64,000 bases of DNA, taken from assembly GCF_014137995.1 (NCBI RefSeq), contig NZ_JACGWV010000001.1:1-64000 (forward strand), read 5' to 3'. The notes beneath the pieces were generated by a model. That model searched no databases and had not been told where the DNA came from. It worked only from the letters and a program-made list of their open reading frames with translations. The stretch comes from Promicromonospora sukumoe. Its GTDB lineage: Bacteria > Actinomycetota > Actinomycetes > Actinomycetales > Cellulomonadaceae. Below are positions 54,818-63,748 of the stretch, piece after piece (within the stretch, counting starts at the first letter, position 1; each line of letters begins with the position of its first letter). The position numbers were made by a program, and so were the translations under genes.

Positions 54818-56200
54818 TCAGTCCTGGGGGTCCAGGTACGGCTCGACGTTCTCGGTGTACGCGGTCTCGATGCGCGGTGTGACCGACTCGAACGCCGTCG
54901 CCGGGTCGGCGCCCTCGATGATGATCTGCTCCAGGGCGTCGTTGAGCAGGGCGTCGGCGCCGGGCACGAAGACGCGGACGTCGTCCTGCACGCGGGCCTT
55001 GTCGGCGAGCTGGTCCACCGCGGTGCGGAACTGCGGCGTCTCCTCGTAGGTCGCCTTCATCGTGTCGCTCTCCACGGCGGAGGTGCGCACGGGCATGTAG
55101 CCGGTGGCCTGCGAGAACGTGGCGGTGTTCTCGGTGTCCGTCAGGAACTCCAGGAACATCGCCGCCGCGAGCTGCTCCTCCGGCGTCTTGGACGACGGGA
55201 TGGCCAGGCCGGTGCCGCCGGTCGGGGTGCCGCCGCCCTGGGGGCCGTCGGGCAGGTAGGCCGTGCCGACCTCGAACTTCGCGGCGTCGAGCGCGCCCTT
55301 GAGCGAGCCCGTCGAGCCGATGGTGGAGGCGATGAGGCCCGACGAGAAGTCGGCCATCGCGTCGTCCGCGGACAGGGTCGCCACGCCGGACTCGTGGAAG
55401 AGGTCGTGCACGAACTGGCCGCCCGCGACCGCCTCGGGGGTGTCGAGCGTCAGGTCGAAGCCGTCCGAGTAGGCGCCGCCCTGGCCCCAGATCATGTTCT
55501 CGAACCACCAGGCGCCCCACGACGGGCCGGTCGACAGGCCGAACGTGGAGCCCTTCTCCGGGACCTCCTGCTTGAGGGAGGCGTCCCACTCCTCCAGCTC
55601 GGCCCAGGTCTCCGGGCCGCGGTCGGGGAGGCCGGCGGACTCCCAGAGGTCCTTGTTGTAGTAGAACAGCGGCGTCGAGCGGGCGTACGGCACGGCCCAG
55701 TGCTGGTCGTCGTACTCGTAGTCGGAGTACAGCGCCGGCTGGAAGTCGGCGGCGTCGGCGTCGAGGAACTCCATGACGTCGTCGACCGGCATGATCTGGT
55801 CGTTCAGGTGGTAGCGGAACCACCACACGTCGGACGCGATGACCAGGTCGGGCAGCTCGTCGGTCTGCGACGCGGCCTGGAAGCGCTGGGCGACCTCGTC
55901 GTAGTCGGCGCCGGCGGTCACCAGCTTCACCTCGATGCCGGTCTCGGCGGTGAAGTCGTCGATGAGCTGCTGCTCGACCTCCTGGGACGCACCCGGGTGG
56001 TTGCTCCACCAGGTGATCTCCTTCGCCGGCTCGACCTGCGACCAGTCGACGGCCTCGGTGGTCGCGTCGTCGGAGCCGCCGGTCGCGCCGACGCTCGGGC
56101 CGGCGCAGCCGGCGGCGGTCAGGGCGGTGAGCGCGGCGAGCGCGGTGACGACGGCGGCGCGGGGGCGCCGGACGGCCCTGCGGGCAGGACGGTGGGACAC
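54818..56200 (-). CDS. ABC transporter sugar/glycerophosphate-binding lipoprotein (UgpB-like)
   Basis: A 460-aa family-1 binding protein. A long basic N-terminus leads to lipobox TALTAAGC (Cys about 32). EITWWSNHPG, VPYARSTPLFYYNKDLWESAGL and GGTGLAIPSSKTPEEQLAAAMFLEFLTD are typical of UgpB-type proteins. The start is GTG 56200 with AAGGAG 7 nt upstream. Last gene of a three-gene operon with two permeases; the ligand (a sugar or glycerol-3-phosphate diester) is not certain. Confidence 0.9.
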   Translation of the reverse strand: MSHRPARRAVRRPRAAVVTALAALTALTAAGCAGPSVGATGGSDDATTEAVDWSQVEPAKEITWWSNHPGASQEVEQQLIDDFTAETGIEVKLVTAGADYDEVAQRFQAASQTDELPDLVIASDVWWFRYHLNDQIMPVDDVMEFLDADAADFQPALYSDYEYDDQHWAVPYARSTPLFYYNKDLWESAGLPDRGPETWAELEEWDASLKQEVPEKGSTFGLSTGPSWGAWWFENMIWGQGGAYSDGFDLTLDTPEAVAGGQFVHDLFHESGVATLSADDAMADFSSGLIASTIGSTGSLKGALDAAKFEVGTAYLPDGPQGGGTPTGGTGLAIPSSKTPEEQLAAAMFLEFLTDTENTATFSQATGYMPVRTSAVESDTMKATYEETPQFRTAVDQLADKARVQDDVRVFVPGADALLNDALEQIIIEGADPATAFESVTPRIETAYTENVEPYLDPQD

Positions 56201-56271
56201 GGGGTGCTCCTTGGTTCTCGTGCTGGGGACGCACCCGGGTCCGGGTGCTGGGGAGGGGGAAGAGAGGGGGC

Positions 56272-57150
56272 TCAGCCGGTGACGGCGCCCGCGGTGAGGC
56301 CGGCGACGAGCCGGCGCTGCAGGACCAGGAAGACGAGCAGGATGGGCAGGGTGACCACGACCGTGGCGGCGAGCAGCACGCCCCAGTTGGTCATCCCGTC
56401 GGTGTTCTGCAGCAGGGTGAGCCCCACGGGCAGCGTCATCTTCGAGGGGTCGTCGACCACGAGGAACGGCCAGAGGTAGTCGTTCCACTCGGTCACGACG
56501 GAGACCAGGGCGACGGCGGCGAGCGTCGGCGTGCTCATCGGCACGACGAACCGCCACAGCTTGCGCCAGTGCCCCGCGCCGTCGAGCTCGGCCGCCTCCA
56601 GGACGGACCGCGGCAGTGTCAGGAAGTGCTGGCGGAACAGGAACGTGCCGAACGCGCTGGCCAGGCCCGGCACGAGGATGCCCTGGTAGGTGTTGAGCCA
56701 GCCGAGGCTCGCCACCAGCGTGTAGTTGGGGATGATCGTGATCTGCGGCGGGATCATCAGCGTGGCGATGACCAGCCCGAACACGAGCTTGCGGAACGGG
56801 AAGTCGAGGAAGACGAGCGCGTACGCGCAGCACAGGCCGAGGGCGACCTTGAGGCCCGCGCCGACGATCGTCAGGCCGATGCTGTTCACGAGCAGCCGGC
56901 CGAGCGGGATGGCGCCCGCGGCCTGCGCGTAGTTGTCGAGGTCGGGCTGGGCCGGGAACCACTGGAGCGGGAGCGTGTAGAGCTCGTCGGGCGCCTTGAG
57001 GCTGGCCAGGGCCATCCACAGCAGCGGCGCGCCGAGCACGATCGTCGCGAGGATCATCGTGACGTAGGAGCCGACCTGGGGACGGGGGCGCCGTCGTCGG
57101 GCCGGGGCGGTGGCCGGCGTAGCCGGGCGGAGGAGCGTGGCGGCGGTCAT
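56272..57150 (-). CDS. ABC transporter permease (UgpE/MalG type)
   Basis: A 292-aa CUT1 permease. The N-terminus is Ala/Pro/Arg-rich, followed by six helices and the EAA loop SVLEAAELDGAGHWRKLWRFVVPMSTP. ATG 57150 overlaps the stop of the partner permease. A GC-rich 70-bp spacer with the ribosome site separates it from the binding-protein gene. Confidence 0.93.
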   Translation of the reverse strand: MTAATLLRPATPATAPARRRRPRPQVGSYVTMILATIVLGAPLLWMALASLKAPDELYTLPLQWFPAQPDLDNYAQAAGAIPLGRLLVNSIGLTIVGAGLKVALGLCCAYALVFLDFPFRKLVFGLVIATLMIPPQITIIPNYTLVASLGWLNTYQGILVPGLASAFGTFLFRQHFLTLPRSVLEAAELDGAGHWRKLWRFVVPMSTPTLAAVALVSVVTEWNDYLWPFLVVDDPSKMTLPVGLTLLQNTDGMTNWGVLLAATVVVTLPILLVFLVLQRRLVAGLTAGAVTG

Positions 57151-58136
57151 GCGTAGTGCACCTTCTGCTGGACGAACCGCAGCTGCACGGCGGTGACGGC
57201 CAGCAGCACGAGGAACAGGACGGTGGCGACGGCGGACGCGTAGCCCGCGCGGCCGTTGACGAAGCTCTCCACGTAGATCGAGTACATGAGCGTCGTGGTG
57301 GACCCGAGGGGGCCGCCCTGCGTCATCGCCTTGATCGTGTCGAACGACTGCAGGGAGCTGAGCAGCATCGTCACGAGCAGGAAGAACGTGGTGGGCGTGA
57401 GCAGCGGCAGCACCACCGAGCGCAGCGTGCGGGCGGCGGACGCCCCGTCGATGGCGGCGGCGTCCTTGAGGTCCTGCGGCACGGCCTGCAGACCCGCCAG
57501 GTAGATCAGGGCGACGTACCCGAGGTTCTTCCACAGGTAGACGACGATCACCATGACCAGCGGCCACGGGCGGCTCGTGTACCAGTCGGGTGAGTCGAGG
57601 CCCACCCAGCCGAGCAGCTCCTGGATCAGGCCGTAGCGCGGGTCGAACATGAACAGCCAGAGGATGCCGACGGCGAACCCACCCAGCACGTACGGCGCGA
57701 AGGCGACCGTGCGGGCGATGCCGCGGCCCCGGAGCTTCTTGTCCAGGAGCAGGGCCAGGCCGAGGCCCAGGACCATCGCGCCGCCTACGGTCGCGACCGT
57801 GAAGACCACCGTCGTGGTGACGATCCGGCCGGTGGTCGGCGCCGTGAACCACTCGACGTAGTTGCCGAGCCCCACGAACCGCGCGGTCGGGGAGCCGAGG
57901 TTCCACTGCAGGGTCGACAGGTACAGGCTCTCGACGAGCGGCCGGTAGACGAAGACCAGCAGGAGGGCGATGTTGGGGCCGGCCAGCAGCAGCGCCCAGA
58001 TCAGGGCGGTGCGCCGGCGGCCGGCCGCGAGGCGGCCACGGCGCGGGCGCTGAGGTGCTGTGCGCTCGGGGGCCGCGGAGGCGGCCGGCGGGGCGCCGGG
58101 GTCCTCCGGCGCCCGTGGCGTCGCGATGGTGGTCAC
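57147..58136 (-). CDS. ABC transporter permease (UgpA/MalF type)
   Basis: A 329-aa CUT1 permease with a 40-residue Pro/Arg-rich cytoplasmic head and six helices. The EAA loop is DLKDAAAIDGASAARTLRSVVLPLLTP. It opens the operon with GTG 58136, which lies 8 nt after a TAGGCT box on the minus strand. No ATPase gene is linked, so a shared MsiK-type ATPase is presumed. Confidence 0.93.
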   Translation of the reverse strand: MTTIATPRAPEDPGAPPAASAAPERTAPQRPRRGRLAAGRRRTALIWALLLAGPNIALLLVFVYRPLVESLYLSTLQWNLGSPTARFVGLGNYVEWFTAPTTGRIVTTTVVFTVATVGGAMVLGLGLALLLDKKLRGRGIARTVAFAPYVLGGFAVGILWLFMFDPRYGLIQELLGWVGLDSPDWYTSRPWPLVMVIVVYLWKNLGYVALIYLAGLQAVPQDLKDAAAIDGASAARTLRSVVLPLLTPTTFFLLVTMLLSSLQSFDTIKAMTQGGPLGSTTTLMYSIYVESFVNGRAGYASAVATVLFLVLLAVTAVQLRFVQQKVHYA

Positions 58137-58144
58137 GTGCCGGG

Positions 58145-58150
58145 AGCCTA
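58145..58150 (-). promoter_or_regulatory. -10 hexamer for the ugp-like operon
   Basis: On the minus strand TAGGCT ends 8 nt before the GTG at 58136, consistent with a leaderless message. Confidence 0.45.
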
Positions 58151-58283
58151 AGAAGGCCGGTGGGCGTTATGCGGCTTTTTGCCGTCGGTGCGAGCGAGGC
58201 TTCCGGCAACGTACACGCGGCCGTCTCCCGGGGGTCACCTGGGACGACAGGAGGTCACGTGCCGGTCATGTGGTGCTTGTGGC

Positions 58284-59555
58284 TCAGGGGCCGAGCAGCG
58301 CAAGCGGGACGACGGCGACGCCGTCAGGCCGCCGGTATGCGAACTCGCCCGTCGTGACGACAACTCGATCGGCCATTCGGTCGCCGATCTGGTCGTGAAG
58401 CCAGTTGAGGTGGCGCACGTCCTTGTCGGTGACGGTCGCGGCGAGCTTGACCTCGACGCCGACGACCTTCCTGTCCTCGCCTTCGACGATCAGGTCCACT
58501 TCGTGGTCGGTGTTCTTGGTGCGAAGGTGGCCGACCTCGGCGTCGAAGGCTCCCGCATAGACGCGCACGCTCTGTGCGGTGAGCGACTCGAAAAGCGCTC
58601 CGAGCCACGTGCCGGTCTGTGCTGAGACGCGGGTGCCTTCGCCGCGGAGCAGGCCGGGCTTGCCGATCCCGACAAGGCGAGCCGCGATCGCAGGGTCGAC
58701 GAGGTGGTGCTTAGGGGCGTGCGTGAGGCGTTTGAGAGTGTTGAATGTGGGTATCCAAGCGGGAATGGGATCCAGGACAAAGATGCGCTGGAGATGCTCG
58801 CGGTAGGAGTCGGACGTCGCCCGAGTGGGTTTGTCGTCGTCTCCGGCTGTGGCTGCGTCGAGGATCGTGCTGTACGAGGCGTCAGTGGCTGTCGCGGCAC
58901 CGTATGCGGCGAGCCAGGATCGGAGTGCATTCGGCCGCCGGACGGTGATCCCGTTCTCAGGCAGCTCTCGTTCAGCGATTCGTGCCACATAGCTGTCCAG
59001 CTGGACCCTTCGGGCGCGCTCGGGGAGGTCTCGGATGCCGGGGAAGCCTGACCGGAGAATCTCATCGGCATATGTCTGTAGGTCAATGGTGGTTCGACCA
59101 CTGATTTCCGACTGCTCACCCCGGAGCAACGCCCCGAGTGAAACGGTCGGTTCGTCGATACCGCGTTCCGCGAATGCGAGAGGGCGCATCGGGAAGCTGA
59201 CGATTCGCCCGGCGCCTGAATGAATGCGTACTCCGGGTGGGACGCTGGCTGACCCGGCCAGGAGGAACTGCCCACCCTTGCTGTTGTCGTCGACGGCTCG
59301 GCGCACGCGGTCCCATACGGACGGCTCCAGCTGCCACTCATCGATCAGGACTGGCGGCGGTGCCTGGACCACGTAGTCGGGATTGCCTGCGAGCACCTCG
59401 CGTTGGCGAGGCTCGTTGAGCGTCAGAACCGTCGCTGCTCGTTGGCTTGCAGTGGCCGTTTTTCCCACGCCCTTGGCGCCCTCCAGAGCGATTGCCGCCA
59501 GGTGGGGGAAGAGGTCGTCCAGGACGTCGTCAACGATCCGGCGCTGGTATGCCAT
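58284..59555 (-). CDS. AAA ATPase with DUF4143 domain
   Basis: A 423-aa protein of the AAA_14/DUF4143 group. Walker A is LEGAKGVGKTATA and Walker B is PPPVLIDEWQ. The C-terminal half has DHEVDLIVEGEDRKVVGVEVKLAATV, a PD-(D/E)XK-like nuclease core, with HLNWLHDQIGDRMADRVVVTTG after it. Such proteins are often mobile or toxin-like, and their function is poorly known. Its GC content looks visibly lower than its neighbours, and a 16-bp direct repeat lies just upstream, both suggesting recent acquisition. Confidence 0.88.
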   Translation of the reverse strand: MAYQRRIVDDVLDDLFPHLAAIALEGAKGVGKTATASQRAATVLTLNEPRQREVLAGNPDYVVQAPPPVLIDEWQLEPSVWDRVRRAVDDNSKGGQFLLAGSASVPPGVRIHSGAGRIVSFPMRPLAFAERGIDEPTVSLGALLRGEQSEISGRTTIDLQTYADEILRSGFPGIRDLPERARRVQLDSYVARIAERELPENGITVRRPNALRSWLAAYGAATATDASYSTILDAATAGDDDKPTRATSDSYREHLQRIFVLDPIPAWIPTFNTLKRLTHAPKHHLVDPAIAARLVGIGKPGLLRGEGTRVSAQTGTWLGALFESLTAQSVRVYAGAFDAEVGHLRTKNTDHEVDLIVEGEDRKVVGVEVKLAATVTDKDVRHLNWLHDQIGDRMADRVVVTTGEFAYRRPDGVAVVPLALLGP

Positions 59556-59591
59556 GCGCTCAACCTAGCAGTTGGACGGCTTCCTGTTAGG

Positions 59592-59653
59592 CATCTCGAC
59601 GAGTCTCTACTATGCAAACGGACGAGCTCCTACCAGACATCTCGACGAGTCTC
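59592..59653. repeat. 16-bp direct repeat pair near the moaA end
   Basis: CATCTCGACGAGTCTC occurs at 59592-59607 and 59638-59653; the second copy covers part of the moaA stop codon. The starts are 46 bp apart. It may be a duplication scar next to the AAA/DUF4143 gene. Confidence 0.75.
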
Positions 59654-60770
59654 AGCCGCCGATGGCGCCCATGCTGCGCTCGGTCTCGGCGAACGCGTCG
59701 GCCGCGAGCTCGACGGCGTCGCTGCCGTGGGCGCGGGGCTTGGCCCACATGGCGGCCCGCCACGCGTCGCCCACCTCGTCGTCCGTCGCGCCGGAGCGGA
59801 GCAGGGACTTGAGGTCCGTCTCCTCGTTGCCGAACAGGCACGAGCGCACCGTGCCCTCGGCGGTCAGCCGGGTGCGGTCGCAGGCCCCGCAGAACGAGCG
59901 GGTCACCGACGCGATGATCCCGACGGTCGCGGGGCCGTCGTCGATCAGCCACTCCTCCGCCGGCGCGGACGGGTCCTCGCGGTCCGCGGGGGTCAGCGTG
60001 AACCGCTCGCGCAGCACGCCCAGCAGGTCGTCCGCGCTGACGACGTCGTCGCGCGTCCAGCGCCCGTCGGCGTCGAGCGGCATCTCCTCGATGAACCGGA
60101 GCCGGCAGCCGTGCTCCACGGACCAGGCGAGCAGGTCGGCGGCGCCCGCCAGCGTCTCGGGCAGCAGCACCGCGTTGATCTTGACGGGCGCCAGTCCCGC
60201 GGCGAGCGCCGCCCGGATGCCGGTGAGCACGTCGTCGAGGCGGTCGCGCCGGGTCAGGGTCGCGAAGGCCTCACGGTCGACGGTGTCGAGGGAGACGTTG
60301 ACGCGGTCGAGCCCGGCGGCGACGAGCGCCTTCGCGCGCTTGTCGAGCCCGAGGGCGTTGGAGGTGATGGCGATGCGGACGTGCTCGTCGGAGCCGAGGG
60401 CGCGCATCGCGTCGTCGGCCGCCGTGCGGGCGGAGCCGATGATCTGCTCCAGGTCGCGCCGCATGAGGGGCTCGCCGCCGGTGAACCGGATGTCGCGGAT
60501 GCCGAGGTCGTGCACGCCGATCGAGACGAGGCGGCCGATCTCGTCCGGCGTCATGAGCTCGTCCTTCGGCACGAGCGGCAGGCCCTCGGCGGGCATGCAG
60601 TAGGTGCAGCGCAGGGAGCACGCGGTGGTGATCGACACCCGCAGGTCGCGCGCGACCCGCCCGTACCGGTCGACCAGCAGCGGCGTTTCGGGGCGCGCCC
60701 GGCCTGCCGGGGTGGCGGCCCGCCGGGGCACGCCGCGGACCGACGGGATCCCGAGAGTCACAGCGCTCAT
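59652..60770 (-). CDS. moaA: GTP 3',8-cyclase MoaA
   Basis: A 372-aa radical-SAM enzyme that begins molybdopterin synthesis from GTP. The N-terminal cluster motif is CSLRCTYC (Cys 51, 55, 58), [11 protein letters not shown] follows, and the C-terminal cluster Cys lie in [20 protein letters not shown]. About 30 extra N-terminal residues precede the family core. It is separated from moeA-moaE by the ugp-like operon and the ATPase gene; moaC was not found. Confidence 0.95.
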   Translation of the reverse strand: MSAVTLGIPSVRGVPRRAATPAGRARPETPLLVDRYGRVARDLRVSITTACSLRCTYCMPAEGLPLVPKDELMTPDEIGRLVSIGVHDLGIRDIRFTGGEPLMRRDLEQIIGSARTAADDAMRALGSDEHVRIAITSNALGLDKRAKALVAAGLDRVNVSLDTVDREAFATLTRRDRLDDVLTGIRAALAAGLAPVKINAVLLPETLAGAADLLAWSVEHGCRLRFIEEMPLDADGRWTRDDVVSADDLLGVLRERFTLTPADREDPSAPAEEWLIDDGPATVGIIASVTRSFCGACDRTRLTAEGTVRSCLFGNEETDLKSLLRSGATDDEVGDAWRAAMWAKPRAHGSDAVELAADAFAETERSMGAIGG

Positions 60771-60817
60771 CCCTCGAGACTAGACGCTTCCTGTGGACAC
60801 CCGGTCCCGAGCCCGGC

Positions 60818-60823
60818 TAACGT
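60818..60823 (+). promoter_or_regulatory. -10 hexamer of the trp leader transcript
   Basis: TAACGT ends 7 nt before the leader-peptide ATG, so the attenuator message may itself be leaderless. Confidence 0.55.
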
Positions 60824-60830
60824 TCCCGCC

Positions 60831-60875
60831 ATGACGTCGCTCCTGATCTGCCTGGACTGGTGGCCCGCCGACTAG
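60831..60875 (+). CDS. trpL: trp leader peptide (14 aa)
   Basis: MTSLLICLDWWPAD with tandem Trp codons at positions 10-11. The stop lies where a GCCCGCC/GGCGGGC hairpin (60863-60881) forms, and a terminator hairpin follows. This is the classic layout of ribosome-mediated attenuation: stalling at the Trp codons when charged tRNA-Trp is scarce should favour read-through into the anthranilate synthase gene. It is too short for standard gene calling. Confidence 0.85.
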   Translation: MTSLLICLDWWPAD

Positions 60876-60941
60876 GCGGGCTCGCGACGCATCCACTGAA
60901 ACGTCCACGACCGTCTCGCTCCGAGGCGGTCGTTTCGTGTT
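60863..60941 (+). promoter_or_regulatory. trp attenuator hairpins
   Basis: Hairpin 1 (60863-60881) has 7-bp arms over the leader stop. The terminator hairpin (60907-60933) has 12-bp arms with one G-U pair and a 3-nt loop, followed by a modest T-rich run (TTTCGTGTT). Sequence between them (about 60882-60906) could form the alternative antiterminator with the terminator's 5' arm. Confidence 0.7.
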
Positions 60942-60993
60942 CCCACGAGGCTTCCGGTCCGGGGCGGGTACCCCGAACCGAGAGGCCCCCCGC

Positions 60994-63012
60994 ATGACCA
61001 CCTCCGCGCGCCCCGCCGACGCCGCCCCGCACCCCCTTCTCGACCGCGTCCTCGCCTCCGACGGCACGCTGCCCTTCGCGCTCCTGCGCCGCCACGGCGG
61101 CGCCGAGGTCGAGGTGCTGACCGGCGAGGTGGTCGACGTCGACCTGCTGGGCGACGTACCGCTCGACGGCGCGCCGGTGCTCGCGGTCGTCCCGTACCGC
61201 CAGGCCCGCGAGCGCGGGTTCACCGTGCGCGACGACGGCGCCCCGCTGCGCTGCCTGGTCGTGCGCGAGTCGGAGCGCGTCCCCCTGTCCGACGCGATCG
61301 CGGCCCTTCCGCCGGAGCCCGTCGCCGCCGAGCCGCTGGGCTTCGACGTCCCGGACGAGGAGTACGCGGGCATCGTGCGCCGCGTGATCGACGACGAGAT
61401 CGGCCGGGGCGCGGGCGCCAACTTCGTGGTGATGCGCAGCTTCGAGGCCCGGACCGACGCCGCTCCCGTGCCCACGCTGACGTCGTGGTTCCGGGCCCTG
61501 CTCACGCACGAGGTGGGCTCGTACTGGACGTTCGCGGTGCACGCGCCTGTGGCGGGGGCCCCGATGGAGTCGCTGTCCCTGGCCGGCGCCACCCCGGAGC
61601 GGCACCTCACCCTGCACGACGGCGTGGCGCGGATGAACCCGATCAGCGGCACCTACCGGCATCCGGCGTCGGGCCCTACGCGCGAGGGCGTGCTGGACTT
61701 CCTGGCCGACACCAAGGAGAACGAGGAGCTCTTCATGGTGGTCGACGAGGAGATGAAGATGATGAGCGCGCTCTGCCCGGACGGCGGGCGCATCGTGGGC
61801 CCGTACCTCAAGCAGATGGCGCGCCTGAGCCACACCGAGTACCTGCTGGAGGGGCGCACCACCCTCGACCCGCGCGAGGCGCTGCGCCTGACGATGTTCG
61901 CGCCCACCGTGACCGGGTCGCCCATGGAGAACGCCTGCACGGTCATCGCGCGGCACGAGACGCGCCCGCGCGGCTACTACTCGGGGTTCCTCGCGCTGTT
62001 CGAGCCCGACGACGGCGCGCCCTCGTCCGCCGCGACCGGTCCGGCGGCCTACTCGCTCGACGCGCCGATCCTGATCCGCACGGCCTACCTGCACGACGGC
62101 GGCCGGGTGTCGGTCCCGGCCGGGGCGACCCTCGTGCGGCACTCCGTCCCCGAGCACGAGGTCGCGGAGACCCGGGCCAAGGCCGCGGGGGTGCTGGCCT
62201 CGCTGGGGCTGGTGCCGCGCGGTGCCGGGCCCGACACCGTCGTCGACCTGAATGCCCAGCCCGGCGTCGCCGAGGCGCTGACCGCGCGCAACCACCAGCT
62301 CGCCGAGTTCTGGGTGCGGCCGCAGGAGGTCGCGCCGTCGGCGTCGGGCGGTGCCTTGACCAGCCCGTCCGCGCTCGCCGGTGCCCTGGCAGGGCGGGAC
62401 GCCCTCGTCGTCGACCACGAGGACCAGTTCACGACGATGCTCGCCCACCAGCTCCGCCACCTCGGCATGACCGTGCGCGTGGAGCGGTGGGACGCCGTCG
62501 ACGACGTGCTCGCGCCCGACCTGCTCGTGCTCGGCCCGGGCCCCGGCGACCCCCGCGACCAGGCGGACCCGCGCATCGCCGCCATCACGCGGCGCGCCCA
62601 GGAGCGGGTCTCCGCGGGCCGGCCGCTGCTCGCCGTCTGCCTCAGCCACCAGGTGCTCGCGGGGCTCGCCGGGTTCCCGGTCCGGGCGCTGCTCGCACCC
62701 CGCCAGGGCGTGCGGCTGGAGGCGGACGTGCTCGGCACGACCGCCGCCGTCGGCTACTACAACACCTTCGGGGCGCGCCTGACGACGGTGGACGCGACCG
62801 CCGCCGACAACCCGGTCGCGCGGCTCGCCCTCGAACCGTCCGCCGACGCCGACGGCGTGCTCACGGCCCTGCGCGGCCCCGGCGTCGCCTCGGTCCAGGG
62901 GCACCTGGAGTCAGTGCTGTCGGCCGACGGCCTCACCGTGCTCGATGCTCTGACCCGCCACGTCCTGGGTGTACCGGCGGCGGCCCCGGCGTCGTCGGCC
63001 CGGGCGCACTGA
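60994..63012 (+). CDS. fused anthranilate synthase (TrpE-TrpG, PhzE-like)
   Basis: A 672-aa fusion. The chorismate-binding part (about 1-440) has MNPISGTYRHPASGPTREG, KENEELFMVVDEEMKMM, FAPTVTGSPMENACTVIARHE and RGYYSGFLALFE. The glutamine amidotransferase part (about 470-660) has LVLGPGPGDPRD, nucleophile Cys in LLAVCLSHQVLAGLAG and the His/Glu of SVQGHLESVLS. Domain order and the CLSHQ spelling match PhzE-type proteins. The trp attenuator upstream indicates that anthranilate for tryptophan is the product, not phenazine. ATG 60994 follows GAGAGG. Confidence 0.9.
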   Translation: MTTSARPADAAPHPLLDRVLASDGTLPFALLRRHGGAEVEVLTGEVVDVDLLGDVPLDGAPVLAVVPYRQARERGFTVRDDGAPLRCLVVRESERVPLSDAIAALPPEPVAAEPLGFDVPDEEYAGIVRRVIDDEIGRGAGANFVVMRSFEARTDAAPVPTLTSWFRALLTHEVGSYWTFAVHAPVAGAPMESLSLAGATPERHLTLHDGVARMNPISGTYRHPASGPTREGVLDFLADTKENEELFMVVDEEMKMMSALCPDGGRIVGPYLKQMARLSHTEYLLEGRTTLDPREALRLTMFAPTVTGSPMENACTVIARHETRPRGYYSGFLALFEPDDGAPSSAATGPAAYSLDAPILIRTAYLHDGGRVSVPAGATLVRHSVPEHEVAETRAKAAGVLASLGLVPRGAGPDTVVDLNAQPGVAEALTARNHQLAEFWVRPQEVAPSASGGALTSPSALAGALAGRDALVVDHEDQFTTMLAHQLRHLGMTVRVERWDAVDDVLAPDLLVLGPGPGDPRDQADPRIAAITRRAQERVSAGRPLLAVCLSHQVLAGLAGFPVRALLAPRQGVRLEADVLGTTAAVGYYNTFGARLTTVDATAADNPVARLALEPSADADGVLTALRGPGVASVQGHLESVLSADGLTVLDALTRHVLGVPAAAPASSARAH

Positions 63013-63057
63013 GCCGGCCCGTCCGTCGTCGGCCCGCAGAGGCCGTCATCCTCATCC

Positions 63058-63121
63058 CCTTTGAGACCTAAGTTTCTTCGCTTTGAGGCGCGCCAAAGCG
63101 AAGAAACTTAGGTCTCAAAGG
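63058..63121. terminator. 28-bp hairpin between convergent genes
   Basis: Perfect arms 63058-63085 and 63094-63121 enclose an 8-nt AGGCGCGC loop. It lies between the anthranilate synthase and UspA stops and can terminate both strands; the arms are A/T-richer than the genome. Confidence 0.85.
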
Positions 63122-63141
63122 AGAGATGCGGCCGTCAGGAA

Positions 63142-63525
63142 TCAGGCGTAGCTGGCCTTGACGACCAGGACCGGGGCGGGGGAGTCGAGCAGCACCTGCT
63201 GCGTCGTCGCGCCGACCAGGAACGTGCCGACCGTGGAGTGCTTGCGCGAGCCGATGACGACGAGCTCCGCGGCCACCGCCTCGGCCTGGTCGACGATCGC
63301 GTCGGCGGGCTCGGACTGCTCGGCCCGGAACACCACGGGCGCCACCGTCACGGTGCCGGGGACGGTGTCGAGCAGGTACGCGAGCGACGCGGGGACCTTG
63401 GTGTCCACCTGCGGCGTCAGCACGAGGACGGCCAGCTCCTGACGGCGTCGCACCGCCTCGGCCACCGCGGCACGCATGGCCGCCTCACCCTGGGGTGACT
63501 CGTTGTACGCCACGAGGACGGTCAT
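63142..63525 (-). CDS. universal stress protein (UspA family)
   Basis: A single-domain 127-aa UspA: MTVLVAYNESPQGEAAMRAAVAEA opens it, and the ATP-binding-type GSRKHSTVGTFLVGATTQQVLLDSPAPVLVV closes it (GxxG and small residues are in place). It probably binds ATP and acts in stress tolerance. AGGA precedes the ATG. Confidence 0.92.
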   Translation of the reverse strand: MTVLVAYNESPQGEAAMRAAVAEAVRRRQELAVLVLTPQVDTKVPASLAYLLDTVPGTVTVAPVVFRAEQSEPADAIVDQAEAVAAELVVIGSRKHSTVGTFLVGATTQQVLLDSPAPVLVVKASYA

Positions 63526-63748
63526 CGGTCCTAAGCACCTCCGGACAGGTTCGCCGGGTAGTCACCCTGCGGTGAAACTCTCTCACATGTCCGGTTCACT
63601 GGCAGGCGCCGGACAGCACCTGGAGCGCCCATGGGACACCACGGGCACCGAACAGGCCTCCTTTTCGTTTGCCGGGACGTACCGGACTTGTAGGGTCCGA
63701 GTGTTTGGGGCTTCCGGGCGAGTGTCCGGATGGAGAGAAGAGGACGGC

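Noticed and set aside
53211..56234. 1007-codon minus-strand open frame
   Set aside because: It runs in a wrong frame through the glycosyltransferase and binding-protein genes; composition is a GC shadow.
58137..58283. Possible small gene or RNA in the gap between the Ugp-like operon and the AAA ATPase gene
   Set aside because: No ribosome site, strong stem or conserved-looking frame was found beyond the promoter of the permease operon.
60994..63012. Phenazine biosynthesis gene phzE
   Set aside because: No other phz genes are present and a Trp-codon leader precedes it, so tryptophan synthesis is favoured.
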